A stretch of DNA of 64,000 nt from Citreicoccus inhibens (GTDB lineage Bacteria > Myxococcota > Myxococcia > Myxococcales > Myxococcaceae), in contig NZ_JAHNZT010000003.1 in the NCBI RefSeq assembly GCF_019039035.1, forward strand, positions 372,001 through 436,000. Direction: 5' to 3'. The position numbers and the translations under genes are program-made. Position 1 is the first letter of the stretch; each line of letters starts with the position of its first letter. Under the pieces are notes generated by a model, which was not told where the DNA came from, searched no databases, and saw only the letters and a program-made list of their open reading frames with translations. Positions 25,058 to 33,693 of this stretch are shown piece by piece.

Positions 25058-26347
25058 ATGGCCGAGTCCTCCGACGAGCTGTCCGCTTCCTCACGCATCC
25101 GGGGCCTGGAGCAGGTCGACCGGCTCTCCATACCCCTCCCACATGGCACCGAGGTGACAACGCGCGTGGAGCGTCTGGCCTCGGGCGGACGGCGCATTCC
25201 CCAGGGCGTGGTGGGGCGCGTGGTGCGCACGCGGGACGGCGGCTGCGACGTGCAGATCGTCGGTGTCGGAGAGGTCTGGTATGCCCGCGAGGAGCTGGTC
25301 CCTCGGCGCCCGGGACAGGTGCGGTTCGCCCACCGGCGCGAGGCGGCGTGGACCGCGCTCACGCCGTGTGTCGTCCTCGAAACACGCGTGGGCAGCCACG
25401 CCTGGGGCCTGGCCGATGAGAACTCGGACGTGGATCTGCGCGGCGTGTTCGCCTTGCCCTTGTCATGGACGCTCGGGCTGGGAGAGCCGCCGGTGGACCT
25501 CGTGTCCGCTGACGGCAGCACCACCTACTGGGAGGTGCGCAAGACGGTCGAGCAGGCCCTGCGCGCCGACCCCAACACGTTGGAGACGCTGTTCGTCCCC
25601 GGCGTCCGGGCCCTGGACGAAACGGGCGCGTGGCTGCTCGAGACGCGGGGCGCGTTCGTGTCGCGGGCCATCTTCGGCAGCTTCGGGCGCTACGCCATGA
25701 GCCAGCTCGACAAGCTCACCCGGAGCCAGCGGCTCGCCGAGCACCGGGACCTCGTGCTCGGTTGGCTGTGCGAGGAACCCGCCCCAGACCTGGACGAGGT
25801 GGCCCGGCGGCTCGCGGCCCTGTCTCCGCGCGCCGCGCCCACCGAGCAGGAGGGATTGCTCGCGGCCCGCACGTACATCAAGCAGCTCTACCGCTCGCTG
25901 TCGGATCAGGGCCTGCTCGCGAGCAACGACTTCGTGGCGCTCGCGGCCTACGCGCGCGGCGGCGGACAGCGACCGCCCACGGCGCGCGAGCTGCGCCCGA
26001 AGAACGCCTACAACCTGCTGCGGCTGGTGGCGCTGGCCACGAACTGGCTGCGCGAGGGAGAGCCCACCTTCGCGGCGACCGGAGCCCTGCGCACGCGGCT
26101 GCTGGACATCAAGCAGGGCCGCGTCCCGTTGGAGGACGTGCTGCGCGACGCCGAGGCGATGGCGCCGGAGTTGGAAGAGGCCCACCGGACGAGTCGCCTG
26201 CCCGAGCATCCCGACTATGGTCGCGCGGACGAACTCTTGCGGCGCGTGCGCCACGAGGTGGCCCGGCGCGGGGTGCTCCAGGTACCCGGGCCGCTGGGTC
26301 GAGACGCGCCAGAAGCTCCGGCGCTGGAATGGAAGGACATGGAATGA
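25058..26347 (+). CDS. nucleotidyltransferase (COG3541-like, DNA polymerase beta superfamily), first of a pair
   Basis: A 429-residue protein. Residues around 105-130 carry the nucleotidyltransferase signature GSHAWGLADENSDVDLRGVF, with the GS pair and the two metal-binding aspartates (DVD). The N-terminal 90 residues form a small beta domain (RIPQGVVGRVVRTRDGGCDVQIVG), perhaps SH3-like; the C-terminal half is helical (SQLDKLTRSQRLAEHRDLVLGW). Such proteins, known as COG3541/YcgL-type, occur in bacteria and large phages; the substrate they nucleotidylate is not known to me. The next gene encodes a second, shorter member and overlaps by ATGA, so the two probably act together. The start follows TATAAAGCGCCC without a strong ribosome site. 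Confidence 0.82.
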   Translation: MAESSDELSASSRIRGLEQVDRLSIPLPHGTEVTTRVERLASGGRRIPQGVVGRVVRTRDGGCDVQIVGVGEVWYAREELVPRRPGQVRFAHRREAAWTALTPCVVLETRVGSHAWGLADENSDVDLRGVFALPLSWTLGLGEPPVDLVSADGSTTYWEVRKTVEQALRADPNTLETLFVPGVRALDETGAWLLETRGAFVSRAIFGSFGRYAMSQLDKLTRSQRLAEHRDLVLGWLCEEPAPDLDEVARRLAALSPRAAPTEQEGLLAARTYIKQLYRSLSDQGLLASNDFVALAAYARGGGQRPPTARELRPKNAYNLLRLVALATNWLREGEPTFAATGALRTRLLDIKQGRVPLEDVLRDAEAMAPELEEAHRTSRLPEHPDYGRADELLRRVRHEVARRGVLQVPGPLGRDAPEAPALEWKDME

Positions 26348-27150
26348 AAGGCACGTTGACGGACCATCAGCGACGCATCGCGGACCGCGCGCTCGACGAG
26401 GAATCGGCGCGCCGCGAGCACCTGGTCATCTCGCTGTCCGGCGCGCACGCGTATGGGTTCCCATCCCCCGACAGCGACCTGGACTTGAAGTGCATCCACG
26501 TGGAGTCCACGAGCACGCTCCTGGCGCTCACCCCGCGCATCGTGCCGGCCGAGCGCCTGGAGATCATCGAGGGCGTGGAGGTGGACTATTCGTCCAATGA
26601 GTTGCAGCCGGCGCTGCTCGGCATCCTCCAGGGCAATGGCAACTATCTGGAGCGCGTGTTGGACGCCATTCCACTGCGCACCTCACCCACGCTCGAATCG
26701 CTGCGGCCTCGCGTGCGCGCGGTGCTCTCACGCCGGTTGTACCGGCACTACCGCGGCTTCGCGTCCGGCCAGCTTCGCGAGTGGGAGAAGAGCGGGTTTC
26801 GCTCGGCCAAGCGGCTGCTCTATGTGCTGCGCACCGCGCTCACGGGCGCGCACGCGCTGCGCACCGGGCAGGTGCAGACCGACGTCACCGAACTGCTGGA
26901 GCCGTATGGCTTCGCGCCGGCCCACGCCCTGGTGGAGCAGAAGCTGCGCGGCGAGAAGAGCGAGCTGCCCGAGGCGCTCAGCCAGCACTGGCGCGGAGAA
27001 GTCGCGCGGGCCTTCCAGGTGCTCGATGACGCGCAGGTCGCGTCGGTGCTACCCGAGGAGCCTTCCGCGGAGAGCGTCGCCGCGCTGGAGCAGTGGTTGC
27101 TCGACGAGCGCCGCCGTCGCTGGGATGGCGCGCCACACGAGGAGCGCTGA
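26344..27150 (+). CDS. nucleotidyltransferase-like protein, second of a pair
   Basis: A 268-residue protein with the signature SLSGAHAYGFPSPDSDLDLKCIHV: the aspartate pair (DLD) is present but the usual GS is GA, a possible loss of one phosphate contact. The rest is helical (NGNYLERVLDAIPL, REWEKSGFRSAKRLLYVLRTALTG), like nucleotidyltransferase-associated helical bundles. I start it at ATG 26344, which overlaps the stop of the first nucleotidyltransferase; the frame is open much further upstream only because it is antiphase to that gene. The pairing of one complete and one altered transferase suggests a heteromeric enzyme or a modifying/antitoxin-like arrangement, but no toxin motif is visible. 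Confidence 0.8.
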   Translation: MKGTLTDHQRRIADRALDEESARREHLVISLSGAHAYGFPSPDSDLDLKCIHVESTSTLLALTPRIVPAERLEIIEGVEVDYSSNELQPALLGILQGNGNYLERVLDAIPLRTSPTLESLRPRVRAVLSRRLYRHYRGFASGQLREWEKSGFRSAKRLLYVLRTALTGAHALRTGQVQTDVTELLEPYGFAPAHALVEQKLRGEKSELPEALSQHWRGEVARAFQVLDDAQVASVLPEEPSAESVAALEQWLLDERRRRWDGAPHEER

Positions 27151-27207
27151 CGCGTTCGAGTGGGCCTCACCTTCCCGGTGACTCGGGCCTCTGGCATGTT
27201 GCCGCTC

Positions 27208-27585
27208 ATGGCCAGAGTCACCGGAATCGGGGGCGTCTTCTTCAAGTCGAAGACGGATCACAAGCAGCTCGCGGCCTGGTACGCCCGGCACTTGGGCTTG
27301 CGGCTCGAGGAGTGGGGCGGCGCAATCCTGAAGTGGCCCGAGGACACGGCCGAGGATCGCGGCCTCACCGTCTGGCACGTCGCGGAGAAGCGCAGCGAGT
27401 GGTTCAGCCCGAGCGAGTCGGGCTTCATGATCAACTACCGCGTGGATGACCTGGACGCGCTGCTCGCGCAGCTGCGCAAGGACGGCGTCCCGATTCTCAA
27501 GGGTCCGGAGTCCCACGACAACGGTCACTTCGCGTGGCTCCTGGATCCCGACGGCAACAAGCTGGAGCTGTGGCAGCCGCGATGA
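27208..27585 (+). CDS. VOC (glyoxalase/bleomycin-resistance fold) family protein
   Basis: A 125-residue single-chain vicinal-oxygen-chelate protein. Recognisable parts are GGVFFKSKTDHKQLAAWYARHLGL at the start of the first beta-alpha-beta-beta module, YRVDDLDALLAQLRKDGV in the second and DPDGNKLELWQP at the end, with the metal-type Glu in LELW. Family members bind a divalent metal and act as lyases, dioxygenases or resistance proteins; which applies here cannot be told. ATG 27208 is preferred because it begins at the first strand; ATG 27196 is an alternative. It stops four bases before the end of the convergent LysR gene. Confidence 0.85.
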   Translation: MARVTGIGGVFFKSKTDHKQLAAWYARHLGLRLEEWGGAILKWPEDTAEDRGLTVWHVAEKRSEWFSPSESGFMINYRVDDLDALLAQLRKDGVPILKGPESHDNGHFAWLLDPDGNKLELWQPR

Positions 27586-27588
27586 GCG

Positions 27589-28482
27589 CTACCCCTCGCC
27601 CGCCGGCAGACGCTGTCGGAGCGCCTCCACCACGTGGTCGCGGAACACCACCGTCTTGCGCGGCAGGTGCTGCGCGCTCGGCATGACCAGGTAGATGCTC
27701 CCGTTCAGCAGCGTCCACCGGGGCATCACGCGCACGAGCCGCCCCTCGCGCAGCTCCTTGTCCACCAGGTAGGTGGGCAGCGCGCCGAGCCCCGCGCCGC
27801 GACAGAGGGCCTCGCGCACGAAGAACATGTCGTCCGCGACGAGCCGCGGGTTCTCCGGGAGCGATATCCGCCACGCGCGCTGCAATGAGATGCCACGCAT
27901 GGAGGGCAGCATCACCCAGTCATGCGCGGCGAAGTCGCCCGGCCGACGGGGCGTGCCACGCGCCGCGAGATACGACGGCGCGGCGTACAGGTGCAGCGTC
28001 AGCGAACCCAGGCGCCGAGCCACCAGCCGGGAGTCCTTCAGCCCGTCCGCCATGCGGAACGCGACGTCGAACCGCTCCTTCACCAGGTCCACGGTGCGCG
28101 AGGTGAGCACCACCTCCACACGAACCCGTGGATAGCGCCGGCCAAAGCCCGTCAGGATCTCCGCGAGCACCTCCGTGCCGAAGTCCGCCGTCGCGGTGAC
28201 CCGCAGCGAGCCCGAGGGCTCCGCCTCCAGCTCCGGCACGTCCGCCAGCGCGTCCTGGAGCGACTGGAGACGAGGCCCCATCCGCTCGTACAACGCTCGC
28301 CCCGCCGTGCTCAGCGCCACCGTGCGCGTCGTCCGGTGGAGCAGCCGCACGCCCAGCGTCCCCTCCAGCGCGGTGATGGCCCGGCTCACCGAGGACTTCG
28401 TCACGTCCAGCCGGCTCGCCGCCTCCGTGAAACTTCCCGTCTCCGCGACCGCCACGAAGACCGTCAGGTGGTTGAGGTCCAT
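27589..28482 (-). CDS. LysR-family transcriptional regulator
   Basis: A 297-residue regulator with the N-terminal winged HTH (LNHLTVFVAVAETGSFTEAASRLDVTKSSVSRAITALE) and the effector-binding domain (SLRVTATADFGTEVLAEIL onward). ATG 28482 is well supported by GGAGGAACA directly before it. The family typically represses itself and activates a divergent neighbour when a small-molecule effector binds. Here the divergent gene is an NAD(P)-binding NmrA-type reductase 99 bases away, the probable target. Its closest functional type appears to be the group regulating quinone or aldehyde-responsive reductases, but the effector is not deducible. Confidence 0.92.
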   Translation of the reverse strand: MDLNHLTVFVAVAETGSFTEAASRLDVTKSSVSRAITALEGTLGVRLLHRTTRTVALSTAGRALYERMGPRLQSLQDALADVPELEAEPSGSLRVTATADFGTEVLAEILTGFGRRYPRVRVEVVLTSRTVDLVKERFDVAFRMADGLKDSRLVARRLGSLTLHLYAAPSYLAARGTPRRPGDFAAHDWVMLPSMRGISLQRAWRISLPENPRLVADDMFFVREALCRGAGLGALPTYLVDKELREGRLVRVMPRWTLLNGSIYLVMPSAQHLPRKTVVFRDHVVEALRQRLPAGEG

Positions 28483-28581
28483 TGTTCCTCCAGCGCAACA
28501 GTGTAACGCGCGAGCGCGCATTGCGCCTTGGGTGCAACAACGACACATAGGCGTCGAACCTCGCAGCCTGGAGTCCCCGCC
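28483..28581. promoter_or_regulatory. divergent promoter region with LysR-type inverted repeat
   Basis: This 99-base gap separates the LysR gene from the NmrA gene. It contains an inverted repeat GCGCAA (28493-28498) and TTGCGC (28521-28526), centred on a second, inner symmetric block CGCGCGAGCGCGC. A further TGCAAC follows at about 28533. The arrangement fits a LysR recognition and activation site controlling both genes. Confidence 0.5.
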
Positions 28582-29469
28582 ATGAGCAAGCCCCTCCTCG
28601 TCACCGGTGCCGCCGGCCACCTGGGCCGTCAGGTCCTCGAGCTGTTGCTCGCCGCCAACGTCGGCCCCGTCATCGCCACCACGCGCGACCCCGAGAAGCT
28701 CCGCGACTTCCAAGCGCGCGGCGTCACCGTGCGGGCCGCGAACTTCGATGCGCCCGAGTCCCTCCCCCGGGCGTTCGCGGGCGCCGAGCGCATGCTCCTC
28801 ATCAGCACGGATGACCTCACGCACCCAGGCCGCCGCCTGGAGCAGCACCGCAACGCGGTGGCCGCCGCGGTCACCGCGGGCGTGAAGCACGTGGTGTACA
28901 CGTCCTTGACCCACCCGGATGCGTCCTCACCCATCACCTTCGCGAGCGACCATCGCGGCACCGAGGAGGCGCTGGCGAACAGTCCGCTCGGCTACTCGGT
29001 GCTGCGCAACAACCTGTACGCGGACCTTCTGCTCTACTCCCTGCCGCGCGCGCTCGCCTCCGGACAACTCGTCTCCGCCGCGGGCGACGGCGGCGTGGGC
29101 TTCGTCACCCGGGAGGACTGCGCTCGCGCCGCGGCGGCCGCCCTGACCGACGGCTTCGAGGGGCGCCGCGTGCTGGATGTCACCGGCCCCGAGGTCCTCA
29201 CCTACCCCCAGGTGGCCCACCTCGCCTCCGAACTCCTGGGGCGCCCCCTCACCGCGGTGTCCGTGCCCCGCGAGGCGCTGGAAGCGGGCTTGAAGCAGGC
29301 AGGGCTCGCGCCCACGTTCGCCGCCGCGCTGGCGTCCATCGACGCGGGCATCGCGCAGGGAAAGACCGCGCTCGCCACCGACGTCGTGCGCCAACTCACC
29401 GGCCAGCCCGCGCAAGACGTGCGCGGCTTCCTCACGCGCCACAAGGCCGCGCTGCTCGCCGGAGGGTGA
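28582..29469 (+). CDS. NmrA-like NAD(P)-binding reductase
   Basis: A 295-residue atypical short-chain dehydrogenase-like protein of the NmrA/QOR2 type. The dinucleotide site is LLVTGAAGHLGRQVLELLL, and VVYTSLTHPDASS and LRNNLYADLLLY match quinone-oxidoreductase-2-like proteins. It is probably an NADPH-dependent quinone or aldehyde reductase, or a redox sensor. The classical SDR YxxxK catalytic pair is not evident. Start at ATG 28582, after CTGGAG. It is transcribed away from the LysR gene and is likely its target. Confidence 0.87.
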   Translation: MSKPLLVTGAAGHLGRQVLELLLAANVGPVIATTRDPEKLRDFQARGVTVRAANFDAPESLPRAFAGAERMLLISTDDLTHPGRRLEQHRNAVAAAVTAGVKHVVYTSLTHPDASSPITFASDHRGTEEALANSPLGYSVLRNNLYADLLLYSLPRALASGQLVSAAGDGGVGFVTREDCARAAAAALTDGFEGRRVLDVTGPEVLTYPQVAHLASELLGRPLTAVSVPREALEAGLKQAGLAPTFAAALASIDAGIAQGKTALATDVVRQLTGQPAQDVRGFLTRHKAALLAGG

Positions 29470-29554
29470 GCCCACGAGACTTTGGCGCGCGAGGAGCCTG
29501 TCCATCGCCCACGCCCAGGCACTATCCTCCCAACCATCCTTCCGGGGGGATGTC

Positions 29555-30778
29555 ATGCACATGCGGCGAATCATCCGGCGGTGGGCCATGCCCATCGCCG
29601 TGCTGGGCTGTTTGCTGAACACGGCGAGCGCGCTCGCGGCCACTCCGTTCAACGAGGGGATGGTCACCATCACCCTCGATGACGGCTGGGCCACCCAGTT
29701 CACGGCGGCCCGCCCCGCGCTCAACGCGCGAGGCATCCACGTCACCTATTTCCTCATCACCCACGCGCTCTCCGAGGGCTGGAACGGCTACCTCACGGTG
29801 GAGCAGGTGCGCACCCTGCAGAACGAGGGCAATGAACTGGCCAGCCACACGCTGACCCATCCGGACCTCACCACGCTCTCCCCCAGCGACCTGACCGCGG
29901 AGTTGCACGACTCGCGCCTCTGGCTCGCCAGCACGTTCGGGTTGGCCTCCGTGCCGGCCTTTGCCCCGCCCTATGGCGCCTACAACGCCAGCGTGCTCGC
30001 GGCCATCAAGCAGGAGTACGCCAGCAGCCGCACGGTGAACGGAGGCCGCAACTTCCGAGACACCGTCATCTACGAACTGCGCGGCAACGACGTGAACCGC
30101 AACGTCACGGTGGCCACGGTGCGCGGGTGGATCGACAGGGCCATCGCGGAGAAGAGCTGGCTCGTCCTCCTGTTCCATGAGTTCACCAGCGGAACCCCCA
30201 CCCGCGACACGCAGTACCGCACGGCCAACTTCATCGCCATTCTCGATGACATCCGCACGCGCAACGTGCGCACCGTCACGATGACCGAGGGCGTGGCGCT
30301 CACCGAGGGCCGAACCGAGCCGCCCCCCTCGCAAGGCAGGGTCATCTACGATGACGCGCTCGGCAATGGCTTCCAGGACTGGTCCTGGGCGGAGCACAGC
30401 CTCGACGAGGCCACCACCGTGCACTCGGGCTCGGCCGCCATCCGCTTCGAGCCGGATGACTGGGCCGGCCTGTATTTCCATCACGACGGGCTGGACCTGT
30501 CCGCCTACCAGTCCATCGACCTGTGGGTGCATGGCGGGAGCACGGGCGGTCAGCAGGTCCGCCTCGCCCTGCTCGACGGCACCACCCACCTGGGAGACAT
30601 CCGCCTGGACACCGCCCTGGGACACCCCATCGCCCCGGGCACCTGGGCGAAGGTCTCCATTCCCCTCAGCAGCATGGGTGTGTCATCCGGCACCCTGCGC
30701 GACCTGTACCTCCAGGACGACTCGGGGACGAACCAGGGCACGCTGTACGTGGACGACCTGGTGCTCGTGCCGCGCTGA
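29555..30778 (+). CDS. secreted polysaccharide deacetylase with C-terminal carbohydrate-binding-like domain
   Basis: A 407-residue exported enzyme. A signal peptide (AVLGCLLNTASALAA) leads into a carbohydrate esterase family 4 domain: TITLDDGWATQ (motif 1, catalytic and metal Asp pair), SHTLTHPDL (motif 2, metal histidines), AFAPPYGAYN (motif 3) and VLLFHEF near the end. Residues 260-407 form a beta-sandwich (NGFQDWSWAEHSL, DLWVHGGSTGGQQ, DLYLQDDSG) like a carbohydrate-binding module. It should remove N-acetyl groups from a cell-surface or peptidoglycan polymer. The start follows GGGGGGA. A second deacetylase lies at the far right edge. Confidence 0.9.
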   Translation: MHMRRIIRRWAMPIAVLGCLLNTASALAATPFNEGMVTITLDDGWATQFTAARPALNARGIHVTYFLITHALSEGWNGYLTVEQVRTLQNEGNELASHTLTHPDLTTLSPSDLTAELHDSRLWLASTFGLASVPAFAPPYGAYNASVLAAIKQEYASSRTVNGGRNFRDTVIYELRGNDVNRNVTVATVRGWIDRAIAEKSWLVLLFHEFTSGTPTRDTQYRTANFIAILDDIRTRNVRTVTMTEGVALTEGRTEPPPSQGRVIYDDALGNGFQDWSWAEHSLDEATTVHSGSAAIRFEPDDWAGLYFHHDGLDLSAYQSIDLWVHGGSTGGQQVRLALLDGTTHLGDIRLDTALGHPIAPGTWAKVSIPLSSMGVSSGTLRDLYLQDDSGTNQGTLYVDDLVLVPR

Positions 30779-30821
30779 CCCGGACGCGACAGCGCGGGAG
30801 CACGCACGCTAGAAAGGCCCC

Positions 30822-31880
30822 ATGCGGAACAAGAGGCTGCTCGGACTCGGCGCGGGGCTGCTCCTGGTGGGCGGCTTCGTGCTCAAGACGCTCGCGGACG
30901 CGGGCCAGTTCAAGCACCTGTCGCCCCACTTCGCCGGCCACTGCGTCCCCGTGGCCGGAATGCCCGGCGGCGAGGACATCACCTTTCACCCCACGACGGG
31001 CGCAGCCTATGTGTCCTCGGATGACCGGCGCGCCACGCAGGCGGGCCACCCCGTCCCCGGCGGCATCTACCGCTTCGACCCCGCGAGCTCCTCGCCGCCC
31101 ACGCTGCTGACGGGCGCGTTCCTGGCGGACTTCCACCCGCATGGCCTGAGCCTCTACGTCGCGCCGGATGGCACGCAGACGGTGTTCGTCATCAACCACC
31201 CAACGGCCGGAGGCGCCCAGGTCGAGCGCTTCCAGGTCGGCGCGGACGGAATGCTCGTCCACACGCGAACGGTGCGCGATCCCGCGCTGGTGTCCCCCAA
31301 CGACCTCGTCGCGGTGGACGCGGAGCGCTTCTACGTGACGAACGACCACCACTTCCCGCCCGGGACGCTCCAGGTCGTCGAGGACTACCTCCAGCTTGCG
31401 CGGGGCAACGTCGTCTACTTCGACGGGAAGGGCTTTCACGAGGCCCTCTCCGGCACGGCGTTCGCCAACGGCATCAACTGCTCCGCGGACGGGAAGACGG
31501 TGTACCTGGCCCAGTCCGTGGCCCAATCGCTGTCCGTCTACACGCGCGACGTGGACACCGGAGCGCTCCACCTGCGCCACACGCTTCCTCTGGGCACGGG
31601 CGTGGACAACATCGAGCGCGACGCGACGGGCGCGCTGTGGGTCGCGGCGCATCCCAAGCTGCTCGACTTCGCCTCATATGCCGCGGACGTGACCGAGTCG
31701 CGGCGCGCGCCCACCCAGGTGCTGCGCCTGACCCCGTCCGGCGACACGTTCCAGGTGGACGAGGTCTACCTGGATGACGGCAGTCACATCTCCGCGGCCG
31801 CGACGGCCGCCGTGTCCGGCAAACAGCTCTTGCTGGGTCCCGTCTTCGCCAAGAACCTGCTGAGCTGCGTGCTTCCATGA
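30822..31880 (+). CDS. paraoxonase/arylesterase-like six-bladed propeller
   Basis: A 352-residue protein with an N-terminal hydrophobic span (LLGLGAGLLLVGGFVL) that probably anchors or exports it. The calcium ligands of mammalian paraoxonase 1 are all matched: E51-D52 (GGEDITF), N160-D161 (SPNDLV), N216 (FANGIN) and D262-N263 (VDNIE), and the active-site histidine is in FHPHGLS (H107). It is therefore likely a calcium-dependent lactonase/arylesterase outside the cytoplasm; lactone quorum signals are one possible substrate class. The gene overlaps the next, a glycosyltransferase, by ATGA, which is an unusual partner. Confidence 0.9.
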   Translation: MRNKRLLGLGAGLLLVGGFVLKTLADAGQFKHLSPHFAGHCVPVAGMPGGEDITFHPTTGAAYVSSDDRRATQAGHPVPGGIYRFDPASSSPPTLLTGAFLADFHPHGLSLYVAPDGTQTVFVINHPTAGGAQVERFQVGADGMLVHTRTVRDPALVSPNDLVAVDAERFYVTNDHHFPPGTLQVVEDYLQLARGNVVYFDGKGFHEALSGTAFANGINCSADGKTVYLAQSVAQSLSVYTRDVDTGALHLRHTLPLGTGVDNIERDATGALWVAAHPKLLDFASYAADVTESRRAPTQVLRLTPSGDTFQVDEVYLDDGSHISAAATAAVSGKQLLLGPVFAKNLLSCVLP

Positions 31881-33094
31881 ACGCCCCATCCCTCCCACGC
31901 CCCGCCTCCGACGCCCCGCCCATTCCGGGGGTCCGCCCCATCAAGGTGCTCCACTACCTGGAGAACATCGGCATGACCGGGGTGGAGACCTTCCTCCTCA
32001 TGCTCTGCGAGTCCCAGGCGCGCTCGGGCCGCGTCGTGCCCGCCATCGCCTGCGTGATGGAGGACCGCGAGGAGTTGCAGCGCAGCGCTCGGGCACTGGA
32101 CATCCGCGTCATTCCCTTGCCGTCGCCCGCGGGCAGCGGCAGCGGCTTGGGACGCAAGCTGCGCTCGGCCCGGCTGCGCGCGGAGCGCGTGAGCACCCTG
32201 TCGCGCCTGCTCAAGCGGGAGGAGATGGACGCCCTCCACGTGCACGCGGTGGGCATCGCGGGGATGGATGCGTTCGTCGCCGCCGAGCTGGCCGGCACGC
32301 CCTCCACGCTCGTCACCCACCACGCCACGCTGGAGTGGTTCCGGCAGGGCGGGCGCCCCTCGCGGATGAGCGACGCCACGTTCTGGCTGGAGAAGCAGCG
32401 GGTCAGCCGCGCGGTGATGCCCTACGCCGCGGCCGCGCGGGAGCTGGAGGCCCATGGCATGCCCGCCGCGCGCGTGTCCGTGGTGCCCTTCTGCGTGGAC
32501 CTGAAGAAGTTCCCCGGCCGCCCCGAGCGCGCCGTCCTTCCGGATGCGCCCTTCCGGCTGTTGATGGCGGCGCGCCTCGTGCCGGGCAAGGGCCACGCGG
32601 AACTCTTGAGCGCGGTCGCCAGCCTCAAGGACAGACATCCCCGGCTGAAGCTTGTCATCGCGGGCTCCGGCCCCCTCTCGGATGACATCGCGGCCCAGGT
32701 CATTTCGTTGGGCCTCTCCGAGGTGGTGGAGCTCACCGGGCACCTGTCCAACGAGCGCATGCCCGCGCTGCTCGCCACCGCGGACGCCATCGTGCTGCCC
32801 AGCTACATGCCCGGCGAGACGTTCCCCATCTCGCTGCTGGAGGCCATGGCCACGGGGCTGCCCGCCATTGGCACGCGCTGGTTCGGCATCCCCGACATCA
32901 TCGACGACTCGCGCACGGGCTACCTCGTCGAGCCGCGCGATGCCGCGGGGCTCGCGCGCGCCATCGACGCGCTCGTGTCGGACCCGGCCGCCGCCGCCCG
33001 CATGGGATTGGCGGGCCAGCAGCGGGCCCGCACGGAGTTCTCCTCGGACGGCGTGGCCGCGCGCTACGAGCACCTCTACCGCGCCGGCCTCTAG
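31877..33094 (+). CDS. glycosyltransferase family 4
   Basis: A 405-residue GT-B enzyme. The N-terminal acceptor domain begins VLHYLENIGMTGVETFLLML and the C-terminal nucleotide-sugar domain contains LLMAARLVPGKGHAELLSAV, LVIAGSGPL and the donor-binding motif PGETFPISLLEAMATGLP, followed by GIPDIIDDSRTGYLV. It would transfer a sugar to a polysaccharide or lipid precursor at the cytoplasmic membrane face. Its start overlaps the paraoxonase-like gene, and its last four bases (CTAG) are shared with the stop codon of the convergent nitroreductase gene. Confidence 0.92.
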   Translation: MNAPSLPRPASDAPPIPGVRPIKVLHYLENIGMTGVETFLLMLCESQARSGRVVPAIACVMEDREELQRSARALDIRVIPLPSPAGSGSGLGRKLRSARLRAERVSTLSRLLKREEMDALHVHAVGIAGMDAFVAAELAGTPSTLVTHHATLEWFRQGGRPSRMSDATFWLEKQRVSRAVMPYAAAARELEAHGMPAARVSVVPFCVDLKKFPGRPERAVLPDAPFRLLMAARLVPGKGHAELLSAVASLKDRHPRLKLVIAGSGPLSDDIAAQVISLGLSEVVELTGHLSNERMPALLATADAIVLPSYMPGETFPISLLEAMATGLPAIGTRWFGIPDIIDDSRTGYLVEPRDAAGLARAIDALVSDPAAAARMGLAGQQRARTEFSSDGVAARYEHLYRAGL

Positions 33095-33693
33095 CCCGCG
33101 CTGGGCGGGACGTAGGCGCTCAGCCGCTCGCCGCCCAGCTCGGACGTCACCGAGCCCACGTCCACCGCCACCCGCGGGCGCAGCCTGGCGTCCGCGGGGA
33201 CGTGCCCCAGCTCGACGAGCCCGAGCAGCTCCTCCCCTGACTGCATGCCCAGCACCTCGCGCAGCGGCGACTGCTCGCCCAGGGGCGTGCTCTTCCAGCC
33301 CGAGCCCAACCCCAGCGCGGTCGCGGCCAGGCACACGTTCTGCGCCGCGGCCGCCGCCGAGGCGAGCTGCTCCCAGCGCGGCGCGGGCGACGGCTCCTTG
33401 GGGCTGGCGATGACAGCCACCTGGAGCGGCGCGCGCAGGGCCTTCATCCGCTGACGCTCCAGCACCTCGGGCGGCATCCCCGGGTCCGCGGCGCGCGCCG
33501 CGGCGACCAGCGCCTCACCCAGCCGCTCGCGTCCGGCCCCCCGGACGATGACGAAGCGCCACGGGCGCTGGAGCTTGTGGTCCGGCGCGGTGACCGCCGC
33601 GCGGAGAATCTGGTCGAGCTGCTCACGCGTCGGCTCGGGGCCCGCCAGCACGGGCGCCGTCCGGCGCGTCATCAGGCATTCAAGTGCGTCCAT
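33091..33693 (-). CDS. nitroreductase family (YdjA-like) oxidoreductase
   Basis: A 200-residue FMN-dependent protein. The N-terminal RRTAPVLAGPEPTREQLDQILRAAVTAPDHKLQRPWRF segment and AAAAAQNVCLAATALGLGSGWKS are typical of the small YdjA/RutE-like branch of the nitroreductase family, which reduces quinones, nitroaromatics or enals with NAD(P)H. ATG 33693 is preferred because an AGAGGGAC ribosome site precedes it. No partner gene is obvious. Confidence 0.85.
   Translation of the reverse strand: MDALECLMTRRTAPVLAGPEPTREQLDQILRAAVTAPDHKLQRPWRFVIVRGAGRERLGEALVAAARAADPGMPPEVLERQRMKALRAPLQVAVIASPKEPSPAPRWEQLASAAAAAQNVCLAATALGLGSGWKSTPLGEQSPLREVLGMQSGEELLGLVELGHVPADARLRPRVAVDVGSVTSELGGERLSAYVPPSAG

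Noticed and set aside
25058-27150. Toxin-antitoxin system (MNT/HEPN type)
   Set aside because: The aspartate motifs are of the nucleotidyltransferase type, but no HEPN RxxxxH motif was found in either partner and both proteins are far larger than typical MNT/HEPN pairs.
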